A stretch of DNA of 64,000 nt from Pseudomonadota bacterium (GCA_023404675.1 JAEYAW010000036.1:62001-126000), one strand, 5' to 3'; positions 44,296 through 53,225 are shown, numbered from the stretch's first letter. Numbers and translations: made by a program. Notes: generated by a model from the sequence alone, not told the origin.

Positions 44296-44703
44296 TGCCA
44301 AGATGCCGCTCAGCTACCCCCGCTGGTCGGCGAGCTTGGCGGGACGTTGTCCGAAAGCCAGCGCCAGCGCATTGCGATCGCCCGCGCGTTGGTGGTGTGG
44401 GACAGTCTCATTCTGGTGCCGGACGAGCCGACCGCCGCGCTCGATATCAAGTCCTGGCACCGCGTGATCGCGGCGCTGGGACGCCTGATGCGCGGGTGGA
44501 CGGTCGTCACGGTCGCGCATCGCCTCACTGCTTTGGCCGATGCCGACAGGATCATCGTCATCAAGGATGCGGGGTGGCCGAGGGAAGGCTCGCACGGCGA
44601 ACGGAGCGCCCGAGACGGCATATTCGCCGAGTTGCACCGGCTCCAGCCGGGCGGTGGCCGGGTCGATCAACCTCCGGAAATGGATTTCGGGGTGCCGGTA
44701 TAA
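44287..44703 (+). pseudogene. Decayed C-terminal fragment of an exporter-type ABC ATPase
   Basis: The frame encodes the last third of a type-I-secretion-like nucleotide-binding domain: signature region LSESQRQRIAIARAL (LSGGQ degraded), Walker B VPDEPTAALD (hydrophobic run broken by Pro), and switch region VAHRLTALADADRI. The Walker A, Q-loop and membrane domain are absent upstream, where the nrdA riboswitch and promoter lie. It is a remnant, not a working transporter, possibly left by a rearrangement beside nrdAB. Confidence 0.75.
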
Positions 44704-45008
44704 GTAAGAAGGCTGAAATCCGCCGGGGCCGACCATCACCGTCGTGGATCGCGCGCCCCAACCTGTCCCGCGAAAAGCGCGTCAGAGTATCCAGACACTG
44801 GGCTAGGCGGAGAGAAGAGGGGTGGTGGGTCGTCGCTGGGGCACCATGAAAGAACGAGTGGGGCAGCGCGCCCTGCTCCCTGGCGGTCTCTGCGGTGTTT
44901 TTGGGAACGCGATCTCAAAATCGGTCGGTTGACGTATTGCCGGGCATTCGGGCCTCGGTGAGGATTTCGTCCGTTCTTGGTCTCGCGCAGCAACAAAGAG
45001 ATGGGCGC
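44704..45008. other. Intergenic leader of the amide-type HAAT operon
   Basis: About 300 bp without a gene. TTGACG at 44931-44936 could be a -35 element, but no matched -10 is clear. No convincing sigma-54 site was found. The operon for the third transporter and the formamidase-like enzymes must start here or just upstream. Confidence 0.35.
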
Positions 45009-46295
45009 ATGAAACAGCAACTGACACGCAGAACGGTTTCCGCCGCGCTCGGCACGGCTATCGCGATGCCTTGGGTTTCCCGTTACGGGCTTGCCGCGTC
45101 TGCTCCCATTGTCCTCGGCGTGGCGGCGACTTCGACCGCCGCGATTGGTGCGGCCGATCACGGCGACCATATCAACGGCACGGCGATCGCGGTAGACGAG
45201 ATCAACAAGGCCGGCGGCATCCTCGGGCGCGAGTTGAAGCAGCAGATCATCGATTTCGATCCGCTCTCGCCGGAGAGCAGCAAGCAAGCCGTCGCTGTTT
45301 GCATCGACTCGAAAGTCGATGCCATCTCCAATCCATTCATGTTGCCGCCGCTGCCGGCCATGGAGGCGTCGTCTCAATACAAGTGCCCATTCCTTCACGG
45401 CTCGGCCAATCGCGTGTCGTCCGAGGCCGTGAAAGCGGATCCGGCCAAGTTCGGTCACGTCTTCATGGTGACGTCGGCGGAAACGAATTACGGATGGACG
45501 TTCCCGACCTGGCTGGAGCACGAGGAAAAGCGCGGCGTCTGGAAGCCGAAGAATCGGAAAATTCACATCGTTCAGGAGCAGATCGCTTATACGCAGACGA
45601 TCTCGAAATGCGCGCAGGATGCGATCAAGAAGCAGGGCAAATTCGAGATCGCGAAGATCACGGATATTCAGTATCCGGTTCAGGACTGGGCCACAGTCAT
45701 CCGCGACCTGCGCAGGACTGACGCCGGCGTCATCATGATGGATCACTGGGTGGCATCGGAGCTCGCTGGCTTCGCCAAAGAGTTCGCCGCCGACCCTGTT
45801 CCAAATTCGCTGGTCTATCTGCAATACGGTCCGTCGCAGCCCGAGTTCATTACGCTGACAGGGGCGATCGGAAACGGCTTCTGCTGGAGCACGGTCACGG
45901 GCGTCTACGCTGACAAGATCGGCAGTGAGTTCAGGGAAAAATACAAGAAGCGATTCTCCGGCGTAATGGGGCTCGCCTATACCGGCATCGGCTACGACAT
46001 TCCGTTCATGCTGAAGCGGGCGTGGGAGGCGGTGGGCGATCCACGTAAGTTCACCGAGGTCAACGACTTCATCCGCACGAATCCCATGCGCGGCGTGTGC
46101 GGTTACTACGACATGAACAATCCCTATCAGGAGGCCAGGCACTTCCCGAATGTCGGGTTCGATGATCTTCAGGCTGACTCGCTGGAGAAGGGGCAATCCC
46201 AGCTTTATCTGCAGATTCAGGATCGCGAGCACAAGATCATTTATCCGAACGACGTCGCCGAGGGATCCCTCAAGCCGGCTCCGTGGTGGAAGTAA
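45009..46295 (+). CDS. livK: HAAT periplasmic binding protein LivK (system 3, possibly Tat-exported)
   Basis: A 428-residue Peripla_BP_6 protein. The N-terminus TRRTVSAALGTAIAMPW has a twin-arginine motif and a mild hydrophobic stretch, suggesting Tat export. The mature part (IVLGVAATSTAAIGAADHGD; EINKAGGILGRELKQQIIDF) belongs to the amide/urea-binding branch of LivK proteins. ATG at 45009. Its TAA overlaps the livG ATG. It should recognise the substrate of the two formamidase-like enzymes encoded downstream. Confidence 0.87.
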   Translation: MKQQLTRRTVSAALGTAIAMPWVSRYGLAASAPIVLGVAATSTAAIGAADHGDHINGTAIAVDEINKAGGILGRELKQQIIDFDPLSPESSKQAVAVCIDSKVDAISNPFMLPPLPAMEASSQYKCPFLHGSANRVSSEAVKADPAKFGHVFMVTSAETNYGWTFPTWLEHEEKRGVWKPKNRKIHIVQEQIAYTQTISKCAQDAIKKQGKFEIAKITDIQYPVQDWATVIRDLRRTDAGVIMMDHWVASELAGFAKEFAADPVPNSLVYLQYGPSQPEFITLTGAIGNGFCWSTVTGVYADKIGSEFREKYKKRFSGVMGLAYTGIGYDIPFMLKRAWEAVGDPRKFTEVNDFIRTNPMRGVCGYYDMNNPYQEARHFPNVGFDDLQADSLEKGQSQLYLQIQDREHKIIYPNDVAEGSLKPAPWWK

Positions 46296-47080
46296 TGAGC
46301 GCGGCGCAAACGGCGCTCCCGGCGGCAGGCGAGCTTCTGTTTGCCTGTCGTGGAATCGGCCTCGATCTTGGCGGGCGGGAAATCCTTCACGACGTCAATT
46401 TGCATATCCGCGCGGGCGAGGTGCTCGGCATCATCGGCCCGAACGGGGCGGGAAAAACCAGCCTGTTCGAGGTGTTGAGCGGCCGCATGCAGCCCAAGAG
46501 CGGGCGGGTCGAATTCCGGGGCGCCGATATCACGGCACTGCCGTTGTACGAGCGGGCCCGCCTCGGGATCGGGCGGACTTATCAAACGCCGGTGGTGCCC
46601 GATGAACTGCGCGTAGGGGAAGCCTTCAAGGCCGCCAGACAGGCCTACAAGCCGTACCTGACGAAATTTGATGCGGAGTACGGCGCTGACCTGGTTGGAC
46701 TGACGATCGATGATGATGCGTCGACCACCCAGCTCGACACTTTCAACCGCCGCAAGCTGCTTCTGGCGTGTCTGTTGATGCGCCGGCCCTCGCTGCTTCT
46801 CATGGATGAACCGGCTGCGGGTCTGATCAATTCCGAGATCGACGAGATCGATACGCTGCTGCGGATTCTCTCAAAGGAGATGAACCTTGCGATCATCATC
46901 GTCGAGCATCGCATCGAACTGCTCAGTGCGATCGCCGATCGGGTGATGGTGATGGATGCGGGTGAGGTGATCTCGGAAGGGCTGATCGAGGACGTGCTCC
47001 AGGATCCCAAGGTGCATGCGGCGTACTTCGAGCCGGAATATGAGCTGGCCCCCGAGGCCGGCGGTGCTGGCGAGGGGTGA
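46295..47080 (+). CDS. livG: HAAT ABC transporter ATPase LivG (system 3)
   Basis: A 261-residue ATPase with intact Walker A (GPNGAGKTS), Walker B (LLLMDEPAAGLIN) and switch His (VEHRIELL). The signature is strongly altered: LDTFNRRKLLLACLL in place of LSGGQ. Divergent signatures are common in LivG, so with a canonical LivF the pair may have one weak ATP site. The start overlaps the livK stop. Confidence 0.88.
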   Translation: MSAAQTALPAAGELLFACRGIGLDLGGREILHDVNLHIRAGEVLGIIGPNGAGKTSLFEVLSGRMQPKSGRVEFRGADITALPLYERARLGIGRTYQTPVVPDELRVGEAFKAARQAYKPYLTKFDAEYGADLVGLTIDDDASTTQLDTFNRRKLLLACLLMRRPSLLLMDEPAAGLINSEIDEIDTLLRILSKEMNLAIIIVEHRIELLSAIADRVMVMDAGEVISEGLIEDVLQDPKVHAAYFEPEYELAPEAGGAGEG

Positions 47081-47084
47081 TGTG

Positions 47085-47825
47085 ATGGCGCAGGCTGATG
47101 CACCGGCACCAGGTCGGGAACGGCACGAGGTGCTGCGGGTCTCGAAACTGTCGGCGGGCTATGGACCGCTCCGCGTCATTCACGATCTCGATCTTGTGGT
47201 GAGGTCCGGCGAACGGCTCGGAATCGTCGGCCTTAACGGCCATGGGAAATCGACCTTGCTTTACGCCATCGCGGGCCTGACCGGGTGGCAGCGGGGTTCG
47301 ATCAAGCTCAATGGCGTCGAGGTGGGGCGCACCAGAAGTCAGGGGCCGGGCCGCTATACCCACCAGATCGTGCGTCTGGGGCTCGCGCTGATTCCACAGG
47401 GCGACGAGATTTTCCACGGCCTCACGGTGGAAGAACATCTTGACTCGGGCGCATTCACGCCGCGCTCCTGGCGAGAGCGCACCCAGCGCAAGGCGCAGAT
47501 CCTCGATGTCTTTCCGCCGCTGAAGAAGCTGATGGCCCTGCCGGTGGGGCGCCTCTCCGGCGGCGAGCGGCGCATGGTTTCCATCGGACGCGGCCTGATG
47601 GGCGAGGCTTCACTGTTTTTGGTGGACGAACCTTCTCTGGGACTGGCTCCGAAAATCGGAAAGGCGGTGATCGACGCGCTGATGCGGATCGACCTCGGAG
47701 CCGCCGCCATGGTGATCGCGGAGCAGAACGTGGCCCTCCTCGAGGGGCGGGTCGACCGGGTCATCGGCATGCATGTCGGCAAGCTGAAGGGCGAGGTGTC
47801 GGCCGCGCTCTCCCTGCACCACTGA
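47085..47825 (+). CDS. livF: HAAT ABC transporter ATPase LivF (system 3)
   Basis: A 246-residue ATPase with Walker A GLNGHGKST (His in place of the usual Ala), canonical signature LSGGERRMVSIGRGL and Walker B LFLVDEPSLGLAP. ATG at 47085 follows GAGGGGTG. Located four bases after livG. Confidence 0.88.
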   Translation: MAQADAPAPGRERHEVLRVSKLSAGYGPLRVIHDLDLVVRSGERLGIVGLNGHGKSTLLYAIAGLTGWQRGSIKLNGVEVGRTRSQGPGRYTHQIVRLGLALIPQGDEIFHGLTVEEHLDSGAFTPRSWRERTQRKAQILDVFPPLKKLMALPVGRLSGGERRMVSIGRGLMGEASLFLVDEPSLGLAPKIGKAVIDALMRIDLGAAAMVIAEQNVALLEGRVDRVIGMHVGKLKGEVSAALSLHH

Positions 47826-47835
47826 AGGCGGGTTC

Positions 47836-48717
47836 ATGGATATCTGGTTCATTCTTATCAACGCTGTCGTTCTGGCTACGATCTACGGCACGCTGGCGAT
47901 CGGCATTTCGATCACCTGGTCCAGCCTCGGACTTCTGAATCTGTCTTATGGGTTCATCTTCGCGTTTGCCGGCTATGGAGCCTTTCTCGCCGCGCAGTAT
48001 ATCTCGCCATGGGGCGGCGTGGTGCTGGCAGCGGGCATCATGACCGGCGTGCTTGGCGGCATCATCGTCTGCCTGCTCGCGTTCATTCCGATCCACGACA
48101 AGCCGAACTTCACCATGAGGGGCATGATCGCGACGCTCGCGATCAACCTGATCGGAACGCAGGCGCTCCTGTGGTGGTTCGGCCCGCGCGCCAAGAACCT
48201 GCCGCCTGTATTCGGCAACTGGAAGGTTTCGCTCGGCGATCTGACGCTTACGGCGGACAAGGCGGGCGGTATTCTTTCCGCGATCCTCATGCTGGTCATC
48301 GTGCTGCGATGGATGCAGAGCAGCCGGCGGGGCCTCGAAATCCGTGCCATGATGATGAATCCGCATGCGGCCTCCATCGTTGGCATCGGTGTACGGCGTA
48401 CGTCGTTCTACGTCATGTCGATCACCGGCGGACTTGCGGGGCTTGCGGCCGTTCTGCTCTCCAACACCTATTATATCTCGCCCTTCGGTGGCCTCATGCC
48501 GATGATCAAGGGCGTGAGCATCGCTCTGTGCGGCGGGCTTGGCAGCGTTCGCGGCGCGGTGATCGCGGCCGGCGTTCTCGGCCTCAACGAGGCACTGACC
48601 AATGTTTCGATCGGCGGCCGCTATGTGCTGATCACCCAGTTCCTCCTCATCATCGCCATTCTGCTCGTTCGGCCGCGCGGCATCGCCGGCCTGCTCGATC
48701 GGGCGAGGGAAGCGTAA
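47836..48717 (+). CDS. livH: HAAT ABC transporter permease LivH (system 3)
   Basis: A 293-residue permease with about eight hydrophobic segments, the LivH-like start IWFILINAVVLATIYGTLAI and the coupling loop ALCGGLGSVRGAVIAA. It lies between livF and the extended livM in the same operon. Confidence 0.88.
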   Translation: MDIWFILINAVVLATIYGTLAIGISITWSSLGLLNLSYGFIFAFAGYGAFLAAQYISPWGGVVLAAGIMTGVLGGIIVCLLAFIPIHDKPNFTMRGMIATLAINLIGTQALLWWFGPRAKNLPPVFGNWKVSLGDLTLTADKAGGILSAILMLVIVLRWMQSSRRGLEIRAMMMNPHAASIVGIGVRRTSFYVMSITGGLAGLAAVLLSNTYYISPFGGLMPMIKGVSIALCGGLGSVRGAVIAAGVLGLNEALTNVSIGGRYVLITQFLLIIAILLVRPRGIAGLLDRAREA

Positions 48718-48721
48718 GGTC

Positions 48722-50365
48722 ATGACCGACACGACAGGAAACAAGTGGCGCAATCCGCTCGCGGCCTGGGACAGCCGGGAGATCGAGGAACTCCCGACGA
48801 ATCCCTGGCGCAGCCATCAGACCATATGGGAGCGGGCCCGCTGGAAGATCCGGATGTTCCCGGTGGGCCGGCTGCGTTACTGGTACAAGCTGCCAGGGCA
48901 TGGCGGCGCGCTTTGGCAACGCATGCGTTACTGGCCGACGCGACGGCGCCTGCTCAATATCCAGGGCGAGTATAACCGCAAGAGCCTGCGGCGCGAAAAG
49001 ACCATCGTCGACCGGCGGCCAATTTACTGGGCCTTGGCGTTGCTCGCCCTCGCGATCGCGCCCCTGCTCGCGCCGGTCAGCATGCAGACCACACTGCTGA
49101 CGGCCGGAGCCACGTTCGGAATCTACGCCGCGATCAACCTGTGCTGGAATCTCGTGATCGGCGTCGGCGGCATCTATTCGCTGGCCACCTATGCCATCGT
49201 TGGAACGGCCGCGTTCTTTTCCACCTATCTGTCCATCCATCTCGGGCTTCCCTGGTGGCTTCTGCCACCGATCGGAGCGCTGGTGGGCCTGATCTTCGGC
49301 GGGGTCATCGCCTTTCCCGCAACGCGCCTCGACGGCTTTTATTATGCGCTCCTGACGCTCGGCCTGAACGAACTGTGCCGGGTGTATTTCGTCACGTCGC
49401 GGGATTTCGGCGCGGCGAACGGTGGGCTGTACGGCGCGGCTTCGTACATTCCCTCGCAATGGCCGGCCCACAGCAAGCTGCTGCTGGGCTATTACGCCTG
49501 CTTCGTCCTGATGCTGCTGGCGCTGCTGCTGCACAGGCTCATCGCCGGCCGCAGGCTTGGCCGCATCCTGCGCATGGCGCCGGAGAAACGCGAGGCGTTT
49601 GCTGAGGCCACCGGCGTCAACTTCCGCAAGGCGCGCATCTCCATCTTCATCATTTCGTCGGCCGCGCTGGGATTCGTCGGCGGCTTTTACGCGGCGAACT
49701 TCGGCGGCGTGTCGTATTCGATCTTCGCCTTCGATGTCGTCCTGCTTGGTCTTGCCATGCTGGTCATTGGTGGAATCGGCCGGCCGGAAGGCGCGGTCGC
49801 CGGCACGTTGATCGTCGTGTTCCTCGACAAGGTGATGCTCAATCTCGGGCCGCTGCGGCTGGTTCTTGTCGGAGCCATCGCGCTGCTGGTGGTTCTCTAT
49901 CTCCGCAACGGTCTGTTCGGCATCAAGGCGCAGTTCCGCGCATGGCGCGACAAGAAGAAAAGCGAGCGTCGTTCGATACGCGCGGAAAAGGGCGGCGAGA
50001 TGCTGCCCGAGGAAGCCACGGAGATCGACGACAAGAGCATCGTCTATCAGCGTCGTTTCGACAAGATGACGCGGGATCATCTGAAGACGCTGGTGACGCC
50101 GGAGATCATCGCCGAGCACAGGACGTCGCTGAACAAACAGCACAGCGACGCGCTGGAGCGGCTCCTCATTTATTTCCGTGCCAGGCCGCAGGTCGAGAAA
50201 TACGCGATCCAGGTGGTCGAGCTGTTCAAAGGATACAGAATAATCGCGCTGTCGGGGCATCGTGGCACGGCTCCGCGCGTCGTCGAGGACAAGATCTATC
50301 CCAGCGTCGACGAGGCCTGCCACGGCGTCTTCGTGCGGCGCGTTCAGGACCTTCTCGAGTCGTAA
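48722..50365 (+). CDS. livM: LivM permease fused to an N,N-dimethylformamidase light-chain-like domain
   Basis: A 547-residue protein, far longer than other LivM here (271 and 311). Residues 1-95 form an unusual hydrophilic, Trp/Arg-rich extension; about 98-400 are the LivM membrane core (LVIGVGGIYSLATYAIVGTA; coupling loop LVIGGIGRPEGAVAGTL). A basic linker (WRDKKKSERRSIRAEKGG) leads to residues 427-547, which match the separate 122-residue light-chain gene at 52796 along its whole length (TLVTPEIIAEHR; ERLLIYFRARP; YRIIALSGHRG; HGVFVRRVQDLL). The domain would face the cytoplasm. An in-frame ATG at 50000 with AAAAGGG upstream could also produce it as a free 121-residue chain. Confidence 0.87.
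   Translation: MTDTTGNKWRNPLAAWDSREIEELPTNPWRSHQTIWERARWKIRMFPVGRLRYWYKLPGHGGALWQRMRYWPTRRRLLNIQGEYNRKSLRREKTIVDRRPIYWALALLALAIAPLLAPVSMQTTLLTAGATFGIYAAINLCWNLVIGVGGIYSLATYAIVGTAAFFSTYLSIHLGLPWWLLPPIGALVGLIFGGVIAFPATRLDGFYYALLTLGLNELCRVYFVTSRDFGAANGGLYGAASYIPSQWPAHSKLLLGYYACFVLMLLALLLHRLIAGRRLGRILRMAPEKREAFAEATGVNFRKARISIFIISSAALGFVGGFYAANFGGVSYSIFAFDVVLLGLAMLVIGGIGRPEGAVAGTLIVVFLDKVMLNLGPLRLVLVGAIALLVVLYLRNGLFGIKAQFRAWRDKKKSERRSIRAEKGGEMLPEEATEIDDKSIVYQRRFDKMTRDHLKTLVTPEIIAEHRTSLNKQHSDALERLLIYFRARPQVEKYAIQVVELFKGYRIIALSGHRGTAPRVVEDKIYPSVDEACHGVFVRRVQDLLES
50000..50365 (+). CDS. Possible internally initiated light chain within livM
   Basis: ATG at 50000 (MLPEEATEIDDKSIVYQR) corresponds exactly to the initiator of the free light chain encoded at 52796 (MLPLEMDRTNDRDRIVRE). 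It is preceded by AAAAGGG eight bases away. Translation from it would give a 121-residue protein, one less than the stand-alone paralogue. This is an alternative product of the livM frame, not a separate reading frame; whether it is used is unknown. Confidence 0.45.
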   Translation: MLPEEATEIDDKSIVYQRRFDKMTRDHLKTLVTPEIIAEHRTSLNKQHSDALERLLIYFRARPQVEKYAIQVVELFKGYRIIALSGHRGTAPRVVEDKIYPSVDEACHGVFVRRVQDLLES

Positions 50366-50424
50366 GGGGTCTTTGAGTTGTTGTGGGATCGCGGCAGACG
50401 CGGGCAGGGATTTGAACGGTACGC

Positions 50425-52749
50425 ATGATGAGTGTGAAGGTTTTCGGCTACACCGACAAGATTTCCGTGAGGGCGGGCGAGACGGTCAATGTCCATGTGA
50501 GCGCGGAAGGCGCCCAGGCGGCGCAGGCTCAGTTGGTCCGGCTTATTCATGGCGATCAGAATCCCGCGGGGCCCGGCTTCGTGGAGGAAGAGGTCGCGTG
50601 CGAGGCCAACGGAACCTGGCTCGTGAGCGAGCAGCGGACACAGGTCGGCTCCTTTCTCACCGTCGCAGATCCGGGCGCGAAGCTCGCGCTTTCCGGCAGC
50701 TTCAGTCTGTTTGCATTTATCTTTCCGAACTGGCCGGCGTCGGGGCAGCGGCAGAGCATCCTGTCGCGCTGGGACAGGCGCAAGCAGACAGGATATCGCC
50801 TTGCAATCGACGCCACAGGTCATCTGGAGCTCGCCGTGGGACGCGGCGAAGGCGTGACGAAGCACGTTCGATCGAATGTCACGCTGCAAATGCAGGTGTG
50901 GTATTTCGTCGTGGCGCGGTTCGACGCGACCACAGGCTGTCTGTCGCTCCATCAGGATAGCCTGATCGGCCGCTACAACAGTCTGGTCGGCAAGGTCGCG
51001 CTGATCGCGACGCGCGCAAGAATCTCGGAGGCAGGAGGATTCCCGCCGGTCAACGCAACGGAAACGCCTTTCATCGTCGCGGGAGCCAGTGATTCCGATG
51101 TCGCTCGGGGCCAGTTCGTTGCCGAGACGTATTGGGGAAAGATCGATCGGTGCGGCGTGTTCGATCGCCCTCTCACGGATGCGGAAATCGCGGGCCTTCA
51201 GGGTGGAGCGGAGCCGCCGTCCCAAGGACTGATCGCGTTCTGGAACACGGCGCTGGGCTATACGGATCGCGGCATCGGCGACGAGGTGATCGATACGGGG
51301 CCATTCGGCTTGAATGCGGTCGGCCACAACCGGCCGGTGCGCGGCCGGACCGGCTGGAACTGGGACGGGCGCGTCGATTGCTTCCGCTCCGCCCCGGAGC
51401 AGTTCGGCGGAATCGAATTCCACGGCGATGCGTTGACCGACTGCAACTGGCTGGTCACGCGGCAGGTCGCGTTGCCGAAGACGCTGCGCAGCGGATGCTA
51501 CGCCTTCCGCCTTCGCGTGGACGATCAAGGCGGGCTGGGCGAGGATCACGTCGTGTTCTTCGTGAGGCCGGCGGTGCCGCGCGCCAAATTGGCCGTCGTC
51601 TTCCCGACCACCACCTATCTTGCCTACGGCAACGAGCGGCTCAGCTTCGACGATCCGGAGCGGCAGGCCGTCGTCGGGCAGCCGCCTGTTCTGTCCGACG
51701 CCGACATGGAGATGTACGCGCGTCAGGATTTCGGCCTCTCGACCTATGATCTTCACGCCGATGGCCGCGGCGTCTGCTACAGCTCCTATCATCGGCCGCT
51801 TCTGACCATGCGCCCCAAATCGCGCATGCCGAGCACCAACCTGCCGTCGGGGTTTGCCGCCGATCTGTCGATCGTCGCGTGGCTCGAGCACGCAGGATAC
51901 GACTACGACGTGCTCACCGACGAGGACCTGCATGTCGAGGGCGCCGCCGCGCTCGCGCCTTACACCTGCGTGATGAGCGGAACGCGGCCGGAATACGTAT
52001 CCGAACGCATGCTCGATGCGACGGAGGACTATATCGCGGGCGGCGGGCGTTACATTTATATTGGTGGATTCGGCTTCAATAGCACGGCCGGGATTCGCGA
52101 TTCGGAGCCCTGGATCATGGAATGCCGGCGGCGCGACGACGGCTACAAGACATGGGCGGCGCGTTACGGCGAACACTATCTGGCGTCGGATGGCATCCGC
52201 GGCGGACCCTGGAAGGTTCTCGGACGCGCATCGCAGAAGATGGTCGGCGTCGGGTTGAGCGCTCAGGGGGCGGGACGCAGCGAGTTCTACCGGCGCATGC
52301 CGGACAGCTATCACCGCACGGTGTCGTGGATCACGAAGGGCATCGACGGAGAGATTCTGGGCGAGTCCGGTTTGGCCGATGGCGGCGCCGCCGGCATCGC
52401 GCTCGACGCCTACGATCTCAATCTCGGTACGCCGCCGCATGCGAAGATCATCGCCTCGTCGGGCGGGCATACCGATACGTATGTCGTGAACCAGCAGCTT
52501 GTTCTGTATGCCTATCTCGGCCTGTACGGCTCGCACGACTGGCGCGTGCATGCCGATATGACCTACTTCACCGCCCCCAACGACGGCGCGGTGTTTTCGT
52601 GCGGCTCGACCGCCTTCGCGCAGGCACTGCCGGTCAACAACTTCGACAACAACGCATCGAAGCTGCTCGCGAATGTGCTCGGCGCGTTCCTCAAACCCGG
52701 TGCTCTGCCGGGCCGGGCATGGATCAGCGAGGAAAAGCAGTGGGCGTGA
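50425..52749 (+). CDS. N,N-dimethylformamidase heavy-chain-like protein, copy 1 (altered active site)
   Basis: A 774-residue protein like the large subunit of bacterial dimethylformamidase. An N-terminal beta domain (KVFGYTDKISVRAGETVNVH), a laminin-G/lectin-like middle and a C-terminal glutamine-amidotransferase-like domain are present. That last domain in known enzymes carries an iron held by two Tyr and a Glu: TYLAYGNERL, CYSSYHRPL and PEYVSERMLDATEDY are present here. Compared with copy 2, the His two residues before the Glu is Arg (R521, TRPEY) and GANSF is GGFGF. It sits 59 bases after the livM fusion. Substrate range may differ, or activity may be reduced. Confidence 0.83.
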   Translation: MMSVKVFGYTDKISVRAGETVNVHVSAEGAQAAQAQLVRLIHGDQNPAGPGFVEEEVACEANGTWLVSEQRTQVGSFLTVADPGAKLALSGSFSLFAFIFPNWPASGQRQSILSRWDRRKQTGYRLAIDATGHLELAVGRGEGVTKHVRSNVTLQMQVWYFVVARFDATTGCLSLHQDSLIGRYNSLVGKVALIATRARISEAGGFPPVNATETPFIVAGASDSDVARGQFVAETYWGKIDRCGVFDRPLTDAEIAGLQGGAEPPSQGLIAFWNTALGYTDRGIGDEVIDTGPFGLNAVGHNRPVRGRTGWNWDGRVDCFRSAPEQFGGIEFHGDALTDCNWLVTRQVALPKTLRSGCYAFRLRVDDQGGLGEDHVVFFVRPAVPRAKLAVVFPTTTYLAYGNERLSFDDPERQAVVGQPPVLSDADMEMYARQDFGLSTYDLHADGRGVCYSSYHRPLLTMRPKSRMPSTNLPSGFAADLSIVAWLEHAGYDYDVLTDEDLHVEGAAALAPYTCVMSGTRPEYVSERMLDATEDYIAGGGRYIYIGGFGFNSTAGIRDSEPWIMECRRRDDGYKTWAARYGEHYLASDGIRGGPWKVLGRASQKMVGVGLSAQGAGRSEFYRRMPDSYHRTVSWITKGIDGEILGESGLADGGAAGIALDAYDLNLGTPPHAKIIASSGGHTDTYVVNQQLVLYAYLGLYGSHDWRVHADMTYFTAPNDGAVFSCGSTAFAQALPVNNFDNNASKLLANVLGAFLKPGALPGRAWISEEKQWA

Positions 52750-52795
52750 CCCTTCTGCGACGAGCTGGAGTGCCCCGTAAAGCCGGAGATCGAAG

Positions 52796-53164
52796 ATGCT
52801 TCCTCTTGAAATGGATCGAACCAACGACCGCGATCGGATCGTCCGCGAGCGGTTCGAGGACCACCGCAGGACGTTCCTCAGATCGCTGGTCACGCCCGAG
52901 ATCATTGAGGAGCACCGGGCCAACCCGCTCGGCCAGCACAGCGAGCCGCTGGAACGGTTGCTGCTTTATTTTCGGCAGATGCCGAACACCGGAAAATACG
53001 CGATCAAGGCCGTGGAGCCGTTCAGGGACTATCGCATCGTCGCGCTGTCGGGGCGGCGGGGCGTGGCGCCGGCAACCATCGATAACACCCCCTATCCGAC
53101 GGTCCAGGCCGCCTATCATGCGTTGTTCGTGCTTTTCGTGCGCGATCTGATCGGAGTGGAATGA
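52796..53164 (+). CDS. dmfA1: N,N-dimethylformamidase light-chain-like subunit (stand-alone)
   Basis: A 122-residue soluble, mostly helical protein with the light-chain pattern VTPEIIEEHRANPLGQHSE, LERLLLYFRQMP, KAVEPFRDYRIVALSG and YHALFVLFVRDLI. In characterised dimethylformamidases a chain of about this size binds the heavy chain in an alpha2beta2 enzyme. It matches the LivM C-terminal domain throughout. ATG at 52796 has GGAG upstream. It is 46 bases after heavy chain 1 and 61 before heavy chain 2. Confidence 0.84.
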   Translation: MLPLEMDRTNDRDRIVRERFEDHRRTFLRSLVTPEIIEEHRANPLGQHSEPLERLLLYFRQMPNTGKYAIKAVEPFRDYRIVALSGRRGVAPATIDNTPYPTVQAAYHALFVLFVRDLIGVE

Positions 53165-53225
53165 CGCGGGCGCGCCACCGGCTTCGCGCATTTGGACGAT
53201 ACAACCACCGGGAAGACAGACATTC

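Noticed and set aside
44880..44945. Possible sigma-54 promoter before livK (TGGCGG...TGCGG)
   Set aside because: The spacing between the GG and GC elements is one base short and the -12 box lacks TTGC.
46295..47080. LivG of system 3 as a dead ATPase because of its altered signature
   Set aside because: LivG proteins commonly have divergent signatures, and Walker A, Walker B and the switch His are intact.
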